A stretch of DNA of 64,000 nucleotides, from assembly GCF_028640845.1 (NCBI RefSeq), contig NC_080541.1:140829464-140893463 (forward strand), read 5' to 3'. Of this stretch, positions 54,726-64,000 are shown piece by piece. The DNA comes from Ahaetulla prasina. Taxonomy: Eukaryota; Chordata; Lepidosauria; Squamata; Colubridae. The notes under the pieces are model-generated. The model searched no databases. It was not told the origin of the DNA and saw nothing but the letters and a program-made list of their open reading frames with translations. Within the stretch, counting starts at the first letter, position 1. Every line of letters begins with the position of its first letter. The position numbers and the translations under genes are program-made.

Positions 54726-55666
54726 CCATAAACACATTAAACAATCAAGAGGACATTATGCTTCTTTGTCTTCCTCCCTGTTATTTGTTCTCAGTCCTGT
54801 TTTATTCCATCGTATAGGGTACCATTCTTATTGCATTCAGCAACTTTCAGTTCCATATTCATGCAAACATTCCATAAATCAAAGCTATTCATCCTATCAT
54901 AGTTTCTGTAAATCAACAAGTGTGCAATAAATTTTCTCACATTCATCTCTTTCTCAATGACCCACTGAAGAGCAAAAATCTGGTTTGATCACTCTCAGCC
55001 AGTATAAATCTTTCTTTATGGGAGACAAAAAAAGCTGCATAATATCATTTTCTTGGAAACATTCCAGGAAAGGAGAAACTGATGGACACTATGTAAAACA
55101 AAAAATTATCAGTTCATAATACTCATTTGAAAGATTCTGGTACTTTATGATGTGCCTAAATATTGAACCAGATGTTTACTGAGCCCATTCTTCAGGGAGC
55201 TATAGGTAATATTGCCCATGACATGATGTGTTTTAGTTTATTTATGTTTTATTGTTAATATTTAACAGAGATGTTTGTTCAGTGAGTGATCATATAATAA
55301 AAACCAATAAACATAAATAATAAATAAATATTTCAGGTCACCATTCCTCTTTCTCATATATGCACGCACACACAAACACACTTTTCTCCCTTTGCAACAA
55401 TTAAAAAATGCAAATTAACCACAATTAGAAAACAATTTCATTGGAAGTATGATGCTCAGAATTATATAACAAAGTATGAAAACTATCCTGGGAACTAAAA
55501 CAAAGCACTATACTTTCAAACCATTAATCATTCAGTATTGTGTGGACATGTTTTGGCAATTGAGTATTAAGTTGGGAGGTTTTTTTTGTTCACTTTGGAT
55601 TATTTTTATATTTTTACTGATGTACACCTCCCGGATTTATGAGGTTGGTGTTCTTCCAAATGTGGT
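54726..55666. other. Unassigned sequence
   Basis: No gene or named repeat seen. It resembles the flank on the other side of the MITE in composition. Confidence 0.25.
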
Positions 55667-55752
<86 letters not shown>

Positions 55753-55799
55753 AAGAAAGAAAGAAAGAGATGAGAGAGGGAGGGAGGGAGGGAGGGAGG

Positions 55800-55847
<48 letters not shown>

Positions 55848-55893
55848 TAAAGATAAAGATAAAGATAAAGATAAAGATGATAAAGATAAAGAT
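55667..55893. repeat. Compound (GATA)n-(GAAA)n-(GGGA)n-(GA)n-(GATAAA)n microsatellite
   Basis: Blocks read directly: GATA 55667-55751, GAAA to 55767, GGGA 55776-55806, GA 55806-55837, AAAGAT hexamers 55837-55893. Confidence 0.95.
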
Positions 55894-55899
55894 ATATTC

Positions 55900-56670
55900 C
55901 CTCTTCCATAACGTTATAAGTGTTATACATTAGAGAAATATATTAATAATTGGGCTGTGTAACATTTTGAATTTAAAGGATGAAAAGTGCTTAGCACACA
56001 AGGGCATGCATATAGCATCTGCCAGCAACTTTAAGCAACTGCAATCTCAATCCCAAGAAAATATATCAACAAGGTGCTACATGTTCATCCACCCTTACTC
56101 TCAAAGTATTTTATTCTCTTTGAATCCTAATCTTTGCATAGGTCTGCTTTATAATAATGTTGATTTAAAATACCCCAAAATCTGGGCTATCTAGAAATGG
56201 GCAAAGCAATTCTAATGAAGCAGGCAAACAACTATAGTGGTTGGTTAAGGTGGGTCAGAAATAAACAATCTTGGAATAAATCCTATCAATTTCTATGGGC
56301 CCTTCACCACTTGGTTCTTTCTCTCCTTTTAATGAGAATTGGGTATTTCAAATGTCAAATGCTCATAATCAACCATTCTAAGGATGCACTTGGATTTCTA
56401 TCCTTCTCAAGTATTGCTATCTAATTGTCAGTAAAAACATGAAAGCAAAGTTAGGAATTGTCAGGTGGAACATTAGAAAAAATTCAAGCTGATTTTCACA
56501 TAAAGTCGAATTATGCTGGTATTGTGATAAACAAAGGAAAAGAGACAAGAAGATAGGCTTCACATATCAAAATGATCCATCTAAAAGCCATCTTCCCAAT
56601 CTGGATGCTATCACATCAGCACCTTGTCAACTAGTGACTTAGTCCATCATTATTATTACTTTTTAAAAGA
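55900..56670. other. Unassigned sequence
   Basis: No gene or named repeat seen. Confidence 0.25.
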
Positions 56671-56689
56671 AGGGGACCCAACTGCCCTC

Positions 56690-56865
56690 CAAAAGCTGCC
56701 AGGAGTTCAATCCTGACCAGCTCAAGGTTGACTCAGCTTTCTATCCTTCCAAGGTCAGTAAAATGAGGAGTCAGATTGTTGGGGGCAATAGGCTGATTCT
56801 GTAAACCACTTAGAGGGGGCTGTAAAGCACTATGAAGTGGTATATAATTCTAGGTGCTATTTTTT
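56690..56865 (+). mobile_element. Sauria-type SINE with Bov-B tail
   Basis: CAGCTCAAGGTTGACTCAGC, AAAATGAGGAGTCAGATTGT, GGGGGCAATAGGCTGATTCT and AAACCACTTAGAGGGGGCTG, ending TTCTAGGTGCTATTTT. The 5' tRNA-like head is decayed. Confidence 0.85.
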
Positions 56866-58310
56866 TTTAATACAAATTTTTATTGATTTTTAATTTTCCC
56901 TCCTTTCACACAACCACAATTCATGAACAGAGTATTGACGTTTTCTTATCTTATACAATTCAAAATATTCAAATAAATTTTTCTTAGTTACAATTTTAGC
57001 GAAGATGTTTGTTTTTTATTCCTTTCCTAATATTTCTTTGCATATTTTATTGAATCACGTCTACTTTCGCCCTTCATTTTCTAATTTCTCCATTCTTGTT
57101 CATATTCATTCCCTTTCATTCCTTTTTTTGTTTAACTATTTCAATTTTTATACTTGGAATATTTTCAGGGTTGTCTTTCCTCCATTTCCTTTTCACAGCA
57201 ATCTCTTCTTTTCCTTAAACTCCTCTCCCTCCCGCCTTTCTTCATACCTACTTATTTCCTCTCTTCTCCTCCTCCTTCTCTACTTCCCTTTCCTTCTCCT
57301 CCTCCACCCTACTTCCTCCCTATCTAACCTTCTCTCCTACACTTACTTCCCTTACCTTACCTCGTCTCCTCTTCCCTTCCTTCCTTCGTTCTCTCCCTCC
57401 CTCTCCCTTCCAACTCTCTCCTTCCTCTTATCTCTTTCCATTGTTGTATCTATTTCTAATGTCCAGACATCCCCAATTCTCTCATTTATTACACATATTT
57501 TTCAAACCTCCTCTTCTATATTTTAAACCTTAACATTATCTTCATCTTATTTCATTTATATCATACAGTCAATTGATACAACTTTCCACTTCTTATTTTA
57601 ACATTTCTATTCAAAATTCAGTACTTATTATTTTCTTCCAACAATGTACATCATTTACTAACATTTCAATTTTATTCCCTTTTGCATCTTAAATTCCAAT
57701 CATCTTCATTTATAAACCATGCCATTCCAAATTACCTCTGCTGAATTTTCCATTCTTTTATAGATTTAAAAATTATATCTTAATCAAAAACTTTAATTTT
57801 TTCTCATTCCATGCATTGTTCAACACAAAAAAAGAAAAAAAGAGGAAGCAAATTTATCTCTACTTTAATTTCTTTTCTTTTATTTATTTTTCTCCTACTT
57901 CTAACCATTTTCTTTCAGTCTCTCCCAGATCCCATCTCTTAATATTTCTTTCTTTCTTCCTTTCTTTCATTTTCTTTTTTCTCCCTTTCTTATTTCCTCT
58001 TTTCCACTTTCCTCTAACTTTTACTCTTTTGTCCCCCCTCAATTTTTCTCTATTTCCTCCTCTTCTTTTTAATCTTTCACTGCTAATCCCAGTGTAATCA
58101 TCTGTTTTTTTTCACCTTTTTAATTTTCTTTCTCAATCTTTTCTTTTTCACTTTTCCCCCTCTTTTTTTAAAGTTTCCTTTCCCTCTCTTCATTTTCATT
58201 TTTTTGCTATCAGTCCCAATATGATCATCTGTATTATCCTCACTGATTTCTTTTCCAGCATTATGCCTCGTATTCTCTTTTTTTATTTTTAAGCCACAAT
58301 TCTGCTTGTT
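56866..58310 (-). mobile_element. Probable L1 3' region, inverted (pyrimidine-rich on + strand)
   Basis: Starts with T-run and ATACAAATTTTTATTGATTT, the inverse of a squamate L1 3' terminus (AAATCAATAAAAATTTGTAT plus A-run). It continues for 1.4 kb with strong C/T bias, like the purine-rich 3' UTRs of L1. No ORF2 block is legible, so this is inferred from composition and the end sequence. The 173-codon frame 57005-57526 is composition-driven. Confidence 0.45.
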
Positions 58311-58316
58311 TGTTAC

Positions 58317-58900
58317 CAGGGGTGAAATGCTCCCGGTTCGGACTGGCTCACCCGATCCGGTAGCAATGGCAGCTGCTGGTTCAGAGGACTGGTATCAAAA
58401 ATCCCTGGCCCCACCCCCTGCCCCTGCTGAGCCGCACCATCAGCAGAAGTTGTTTTTTTTTACTTTTAAAAGCAATTTTTCTTCAGCCGAAACATGCCTT
58501 TAAAAGGAAAAAAAAAACTCTCTGATGATCGCGGGGCTGAGCAGGGATCATCAAAACCCTTTAAAAGTTTTTTTTAAAAAACCCTCTTCAGCCGAAGGGG
58601 AAAAAGAAAAAAGAAAAAAAAACCCAGGTTTTAAAAACCTCCTCTGGTGATCCCAGAGGAGTTTCCTGATCCTCACAGGCTTTTAAACTCACTTTTTAAC
58701 AGCCCCCACTTACAAGAGCCCCCACCCATGCCCAGCCAATTCCCCCTCCTCACTTACCTATAATTACTGCTCCTTTCGGGCTGGCAATGGCATGCTTTTC
58801 TTCAGCTACTGACTACAGCTTGCTTTGACTTCCTGCTTTGCTGAATGAGGAACTCTGGGAGTTGAAGTCCACAAACTAAGTTACTAAGGTTGGAGACCCC
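58317..58900. mobile_element. hAT-like remnant(s): GGTGAAATG terminus and a solo GGTCTCCAACC-type end
   Basis: The left terminus CAGGGGTGAAATGCTCCCGG is a known hAT-type start, followed by CGGTTCGGACTGG. I find no matching right end. At 58855-58901 GGGAGTTGAAGTCCACAAAC and AAGGTTGGAGACCCCG match the right half of the MITE at 27976-28108; its left end is missing. The region is probably a composite of broken elements. Confidence 0.5.
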
Positions 58901-59005
58901 GATCTAAAAAAATAAATAAAAATAATAAAATAAAGTATTTGTGCAGCTTTGTGTTTCACTCTAACTACACAAACACACAAAATCTCACAAAGCTGTATGT
59001 GGCAT

Positions 59006-59013
<8 letters not shown>

Positions 59014-59052
<39 letters not shown>

Positions 59053-59073
59053 TAACATAACATAACATAACAT
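59014..59073. repeat. (GA)n followed by (CATAA)n
   Basis: GA dinucleotides to 59049, then five CATAA pentamers that abut the inverted CR1 3' end at 59074. Confidence 0.9.
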
Positions 59074-59606
59074 CAGAGTTGGAAGGGACCTTGGAGGCCT
59101 TCTAGTCCAACCCCCTGCCCAGGCAGGAAACCCTACACCATCTCAGTCAGATGGTTATCCAACATTTTCTTAAAAATTTCCAGTGTTGGAGCATTCACAA
59201 CTTCTGAAGGCAAGTTGTTCCACTTATTAATTGTTCTAACTGTCAGGAAATTTCTCCTTAGTTCTAAGTTGCTTCTTTCCTTGATCAGTTTCCACCCATT
59301 GCTTCTTGTTCTACCCTCAGGTGCTCTGGAGAACAGCCCGACTCCCACTTCTCTGTGGCAGCCCCTGAGATATTGGAACACTGCTATCATGTCTCCCCTG
59401 GTCCTTCTTTTTGTTAAACTAGACATACCCAGTTCCTGCAACCGTTCTTCATATGTTTTATCCTCCAGTCCCCTAATCATCTTTGTTGCTCTTCTCTGCA
59501 CTCTTTCTAGAGTCTCAACATCTTTTTTACATCGTGGCGACCAAAACTGGATGCAATATTCCAAGTGTGGCCTTACCAAGGCATTATAAAGTGGTACTAG
59601 CACTTC
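59074..59606 (-). mobile_element. CR1 LINE 3' end (family C), best copy
   Basis: An open frame of 156 codons on the minus strand. It reads VPLYNALVRPHLEYCIQFW, SPRCKKDVETLERVQRRATK, MIRGLEDKTYEERLQEL, GDMIAVFQYLRGCHREVGV and RRNFLTVRTINKWNNLPSEV, then a stop at 59133-59135. This is the C-terminal end of CR1 pol after the RT domain. No stops interrupt it, so it is fairly young. It is 5'-truncated at about 59606. Confidence 0.93.
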
Positions 59607-59609
59607 ACG

Positions 59610-60060
59610 TGATCTTGATCTTGAGTCAGTTGTATTGTGTGTGTGTAAAGTGTGAAAGTGTGAGGTTCCTGCTTGTTGCAGGGCACATTTTGAGTGAAGT
59701 GCAGCTGCTTTTACATTGTGTGTGAGTCAGTTGTGTTGTATTGTGTGTGTGTAAAGTGTGAAAGTTGGTTTTTGGTACCTCTTATTGTTTTGCATACCTT
59801 ATTTATTATTTGCAGCGGCATTGGCCACGCCCCCTCTCAATTCTAGGTGCTATTGTTATTGCTAATCCTAAGAGAAGAAACAGGAAAAGACTCACTTACA
59901 TCTTTTGTATTGGGCCTTCAGACCTGCCCAATTTTCCACAACAGTAAATGTGGCAGATCTGAAGGCCCAGTACAAAAGACGGCTTCCAGGCTTGACAGAT
60001 TTTCCTGCGTGCTTCCAAATTGGTCGATGGAGAAAAGGTAAGACAGAAAGACTGAAAGCT
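59610..60060. other. Unassigned; local GTGTGTGTAAAGTGTGAAAG duplication and a 27-bp-arm hairpin
   Basis: GTGTGTGTAAAGTGTGAAAG occurs at about 59639-59658 and 59745-59764. TAGGTGCTATTGTTATTGCT (59845-59864) is a lone Bov-B/Sauria tail. Arms 59902-59928 and 59952-59978 are complementary with about two mismatches around a 23-base loop. No gene seen. Confidence 0.5.
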
Positions 60061-60061
60061 T

Positions 60062-60929
60062 ACCTGAAAGTTATATGGTTTATTAACTTATATGCTTTCA
60101 AGGATTTCAGTGCTCCTTTGTGATTATGAGTCTCAATCACACTTTTTAGATACCTTCTCACATTTGATTTGATTCCATTCTTTTGGTTCCAGCTCTGTAC
60201 AGGAGACAATGATCTAGCCTCTCCTGAACAAACACAATCCTGATCTAAGTTGTGAGGGCAATTTTACACCGGCTTCTCCTATGCTCTTTTTTTTTTTTTT
60301 TTGGCAATCTGCTTCAATGTGACATTGTCGATCAGTTCCAGGACTTTAATATATGCAAAGAAAATACATAAATTACAGAAAGTAATTTACATATGTAAAA
60401 TATTCTGACCTACAATATGGTGACCTGTACAGTTAATTATGAGGCAAAGTTCTCACTTTTATTGCAAGTACTCTGAAAGGTTCCTTCGACAGAGTAATGA
60501 ATGGCATTTAAAACAAAGATTCCTAAGGTCACTGTCAGTTTAACAGAGAATTCAATTAAACTGGCTTGGCAGATCTCTGAGCAGCCAGGAAAGGTAACCC
60601 CATTGGTAATTAGAAGAGTTCAGAATTATTGAGGCGCCTTTATTGATCTCCCCTTTTGTGGAGGCTCAGCAAACCTTTGAAACAAATAATCACTGTGACT
60701 GTCTTAATAAATATGTGGTTAGAATACTTTATGTGGTTTGCTCTCTCAGCAACATCCCTTAGATCCGAAGATTAAATCTGTAATAAGGCATAGAGGCAGA
60801 AAAATACTTTGCCAATCATGAGCTTTTGAGTAGGAAAACAAGTTTTCACTGGCTTAACTTTCACAGGTGAGAATTCACATGTATTTTCATGGTAAATTAA
60901 CTGAAGTATCAGTTCAGCCCTCCAGCTGC
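60062..60929. other. Unassigned sequence
   Basis: No gene or named repeat seen. A T-run is at 60289-60301. Confidence 0.25.
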
Positions 60930-61760
60930 GAGGAATGGAATGGAATGGAATGGAATTAGAATTCTTTATTGGCCAAGTGTTGGACACAAGGAATTTGTCT
61001 CTGATGCATAAGCTCTCAGTGTACATATAAGCAACATGTGATAAATCACGCGGTGTGGCTCAGGCTGTAAGAAGCCTGTTATTAAAACACAGCTGCCTGC
61101 AATTACTGCAGGTTCAAGTCCCACCAGGTCCAAGGTTGACTCAGCCTTCCATCCTTTATAAGGTAGGTAAAATGAGGACCCAGATTGTTGGGGGGGGGGC
61201 AATAAGTTGACTTTGTAAATATACAAATAGAATGAGACTATTGCCTTACACACTGTAAGCCGCCCTGAGTCTTCGGAGAAGGGCGGGATATAAATGTAAA
61301 CAAAAAAAAATGATCATAATCATAAAATACAATCATCATAAATCATAAGATACAACACTTAGTGATAGACATAAATAAGCAATCAACATAAATCATAAGA
61401 TACAAACAACAAAATTATAGTCATAAGAAACTAAGGAAATAAGTAATATGAAAGATGAGGAGGATAATATGACACAACCGTACTAGGTGGTATGACATCC
61501 CTGGGGATAAGACAATGTTGTGGAAATTAATTGTTTAACAGAGTGAAGGCATTGGGGGAAAAACTGACCTTGTGTCTAGTTATTTTGGCATGCAATGCTC
61601 TATAATGTCGTCTTGAGTGAAGAAGTTGAAAGAGTTTATATCCAGGATGCGAGGGGTCTGTAGATATTTTCATAGCCCTTTTCTGGCTTGTATGATTGGT
61701 ACAGGTCCTCAATGGAAGGCAGGCAAACATAAGAATTTGCTTGTTGGATATAACTGCCAA
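60930..61760 (-). mobile_element. CR1/L3-type LINE (family B), inverted, split by a SINE
   Basis: On the + strand a (GGAAT)n run (60934-60955) is the inverted tail, then TTATTGGCCAAGTGTTGGAC and TCTCAGTGTACATATAAGC. A SINE fills 61050-61310. The element resumes with ATCATAAATCATAAGATACA, and the minus strand encodes ISTDPSHPGYKLFQLLHS and a KITRHKVSFSPNAF end (61527-61760). It has the same organisation as 9061-10062. Confidence 0.82.
61050..61310 (+). mobile_element. tRNA-derived SINE with LINE family D tail, nested in CR1
   Basis: Head CGGTGTGGCTCAGGCTGTAA, B box GGTTCAAGTCCC (61111-61122), Sauria-type core, tail GTAAGCCGCCCTGAGTCTTC and poly(A). Same family as 9445-9707, inserted into the same part of the same LINE family. 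Confidence 0.85.
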
Positions 61761-61926
61761 AAATTAGTCTCGGGTTACTTCAGTTTTGTACATGTTGTTA
61801 TACCCATAAGCTGCATGCTTAATCTCTTCACTACCTGAACTAAGGTTCAGACTTCTGTCCTGAAATTCTCCCATTTCCAACAATGGAGTCACCAACCCAC
61901 CAGCTCTTCTAAAGTACCATCTAAAT

Positions 61927-62047
61927 CAGTGTTTTTCAAACATGGTAACTTTAAGATGTGTGCACTTCAACTCCCAGAATTCCCCAGTGAGCCAGCCAGG
62001 AGTTGAAGTCCACATATCTTCAAAGTTGTCAAATTTGAAGAACACCG
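61927..62047. mobile_element. hAT MITE, GTTTTTCAAAC family, TSD 7/8
   Basis: Ends CAGTGTTTTTCAAACATGG and AAATTTGAAGAACACCG. Flanks atctaaat (61919-61926) and atctaatt (62048-62055). The interior ACTTCAACTCCCAGAATTCC and AGGAGTTGAAGTCCACA is near-palindromic, related to 27976-28108. Confidence 0.88.
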
Positions 62048-62055
62048 ATCTAATT

Positions 62056-63360
62056 TCCCCCTCCCCCAAAGCCTATCTTCTATTCCATCAGCTTTGGTCT
62101 CAGTTCAATGAGCATTTCTGGTACCATTTGTGTTTCCCAAATAATCTTAATGATACATATTAACATATTTTAGGAATTCCTGCAAGGATATACAGAAAAT
62201 TTAAAAAGCGGACTCAAGATTTTGGTAAAGAGAGGGTGAAGAACCAAACTATCCAAAGTTATATCAGCTTGCTTTGCTATAGAAGAAAAGGCAAAACAAT
62301 TACAATTGACTTTGAAATACAGATTTTGGGTGGACTTGTAATATTCTTTGGTCTTTAATCACTTTCTCTTGGAATAAGGAAGATTTCCAATTTTCCTTCT
62401 TATAAAATGACACTGATGTTTGCCCCCAAAAAAAGGTGGGGGGAGGGGAGGAAAGAACCCAATACTAATAATTGCCTCAAACAGATAGATTTATGCCTAA
62501 AATGGCATAAGTTGTTACTGTCATTAATTCCAAAGCAATATTCCATATCTTTAAATCTCTTGTGTATTTTCTCTTCTTGGGCACCTTCCAGGTTTAGATG
62601 GAAGAGCTACCACTAGATAGACAAAAAGCTGAAAAAGTTACAAGAATTCTTTCTGAAAAATCATTGTATTTCAGCTAGAAAAAAGCCCCCTGTGGGAGAA
62701 AGAAAAAACTCTTCCTATGGAACTTCTTATCACATCTATTTACATGGGTGTGATAGGACAATCTCTGCCTGCCACTCACCAAGCTTGTTAATGTCTCTCA
62801 CAAAAGTATATATCCTGAAGCACATAATCTAGCACTTTTCCGGAAGGGGGAATTGAGGGATATGAACTAGAGACAGTTAAGAACAAACAGTGGAGGAGAA
62901 CTGATGGTTAGCCAAAATGTTGCTGTCTGAGATGATTGCAGAGAAAAAGAAGAAAGGAGAGAGAAAAAGCAAAAATTGCAAAGCCAAATAGGCACTAATA
63001 TATACCTGATAATTTTAACGTGCTCTACATTCGGAGCATTGTTCAAGGTAAAAGAAAATAGCTTGAATCTATGAATCACTCTAAAGCTGCATATTTCAAA
63101 GAAGCCCGATTTTAATATTCAATATTTAAGGTAAAGTAGAGTGATTTTTTAGCAGTCAGGCTACTAAAATTTAATATCCCTTACGATGTTTCCTGCTAAA
63201 TTTGCCATGACAAAGTCACGTAGAGTAAAATAATTACTATACTACTGCTTCACTTAGGACGATAAGGGAAGAATATCCCTTCATGCATATTATCTCCTTC
63301 CCTAAAACTTTGTGCCTCATTGCAGACTGAAGATGTAGTTTATAATATGTAGTATGATAT
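62056..63360. other. Unassigned, probably single-copy
   Basis: No gene or named repeat seen in 1.3 kb. Confidence 0.25.
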
Positions 63361-63361
63361 A

Positions 63362-63620
63362 ACAACAACAACAATAACAACAACAACAACCATGTCCAAG
63401 AATTTTATAAGATACATCAACAAATTGCAGCTTCCTGCAATAACACCAGCAGAACTGCAAAAAACTGCGCTACTTGGAACACCGTACATCTTAAGAAGGT
63501 ACTTGGTTGATACCTAGGAGGCTGTCAGCTACCCATATCAACCACTAGCACCAGTCAATGATATTTGTGATGCATTTTTGAATGTTCAGTTGACCTAGTT
63601 TGATGTTTAATGAATAAATA

Positions 63621-63651
<31 letters not shown>

Positions 63652-63655
63652 TTTA
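63362..63655 (+). mobile_element. R4/Dong-like LINE 3' UTR with (TAA)n tail
   Basis: Starts with a CAA-repeat (63362-63391), then AATTTTATAAGATACATCAA and GATATTTGTGATGCATTTTT, ending in TAA repeats (63624-63650). A CAA-rich 3' UTR and TAA tail fit the R4 element whose coding part lies next to it; assignment is by neighbourhood and layout. Confidence 0.45.
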
Positions 63656-63692
63656 ATGAATAAAATAAATAATAATAATAATAATAAAGCAT

Positions 63693-64000
63693 TAGCAAAG
63701 GATGATGGTTACAAATACCTAGGCATATTGGAAGCAGATAACATCTTGAATGGAAAAGTCAAAGAGTCAATGCAAAAGGAATACATCAGGACAATCCACA
63801 AAATATTAAAATCAAAGCTGAATGCTGGAAACATCATCAAGGTCATTAATATATTGGCAGTTCCAATGATACGCTACTCATCTGGAATCATCAACTGGAT
63901 GTTGGCTGAACTGGAAAACTTGGACTGGAAAACGCACAAACTTTTGAATATGTACCACGCTTTATATCCACAAAGTGACATCGACAGGTTGTACTGCCAA
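63693..64000 (+). mobile_element. R4/Dong-like LINE pol fragment, runs off the window
   Basis: An uninterrupted frame from 63693 encodes DGYKYLGILEADNILNG, KEYIRTIHKILKSKLNAG, VINILAVPMIRYSSGIINW and LDWKTHKLLNMYHALYPQSD, IDRLYCQ at the edge. YKYLGI, Y-RR/T-KILK-LN-K and PVIRYSAGII-W are the typical post-RT blocks of R4-clade LINEs in squamates. It is preceded by a TAA-repeat (63664-63688), as if it begins at the tail of another copy. Confidence 0.8.

Noticed and set aside
57005..57526. 173-codon Ser/Leu/Phe-rich frame resembling a membrane protein
   Set aside because: Strong C/T bias of the whole 1.4 kb explains it; low complexity and no membrane-protein pattern beyond that bias.
59215..59589. 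124-codon + strand frame (and 17223-17501)
   Set aside because: Antisense shadow of CR1 pol; the minus strand frame has clear CR1 motifs.

Overview
The window is repeat-rich vertebrate DNA, and the repeat mix points to a squamate reptile, most probably an advanced (colubroid) snake. It combines Bov-B (RTE), several CR1/L2/L3-type LINEs including one with (TTCTA)n tails, squamate L1, an R4/Dong-like LINE, Sauria-type tRNA SINEs, Penelope-like elements, many small hAT MITEs and (GATA)n arrays. I find no host protein-coding gene, tRNA, rRNA or other host RNA gene. The long open frames are transposon remnants or translated simple repeats. The window therefore reads as intergenic or intronic sequence.

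Layout. 0-12 kb: LINE fragments (CR1, L1, Bov-B) with nested SINEs and tail-linked microsatellites. 13-16.5 kb: a degenerate Penelope-type terminal repeat, then a Penelope-like element (RT motif C plus GIY-YIG endonuclease) set in (TA)n arrays. 17-22.4 kb: CR1 copies, including one with RT domain remnants. 22.4-29.9 kb: mostly unique sequence, broken by a hAT element and by an L1 3' end that carries a MITE with a perfect target duplication. 30-32.2 kb: a hAT-like unit whose interior is a 1.3 kb polypurine array. 32.7-40.2 kb: MITEs and SINEs. 40.6-43.2 kb: a 267-bp-arm inverted repeat followed by two head-to-head Penelope copies and a long (TA)n. 45.6-50.3 kb: hAT elements and SINEs. 50.3-51.3 kb: three tandem 351-bp palindromic units made of Penelope 3' ends. 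52-56 kb: (GATA)n arrays and CR1. 56.9-58.3 kb: pyrimidine-rich sequence, probably an inverted L1 3' end. 58.3-64 kb: hAT remnants, CR1, SINE and R4-like LINE running off the edge.

The most interesting signal is a repeated 34-nt motif at the 3' end of the Penelope-like sequences. It fits a minimal hammerhead ribozyme: CTGANGA, a 6-bp hairpin (helix II) with a 6-nt loop, then GAAACGTY. Ten copies of one family occur on both strands, eight with all core positions kept. Two further motifs of exactly the same 34-nt architecture but unrelated helix II sequence lie at 13755-13788 (-) and 39231-39264 (+). In two copies of the main family the element's open reading frame ends with a stop codon inside the ribozyme hairpin loop. 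Hammerheads in Penelope-like elements are known. The three families side by side, the coding overlap and the tandem palindromic arrangement are the parts worth checking.

Many hAT MITEs can be delimited exactly by terminal inverted repeats and 8-bp target duplications. Several sit inside older repeats whose sequence resumes on the other side, which gives an internal insertion order.
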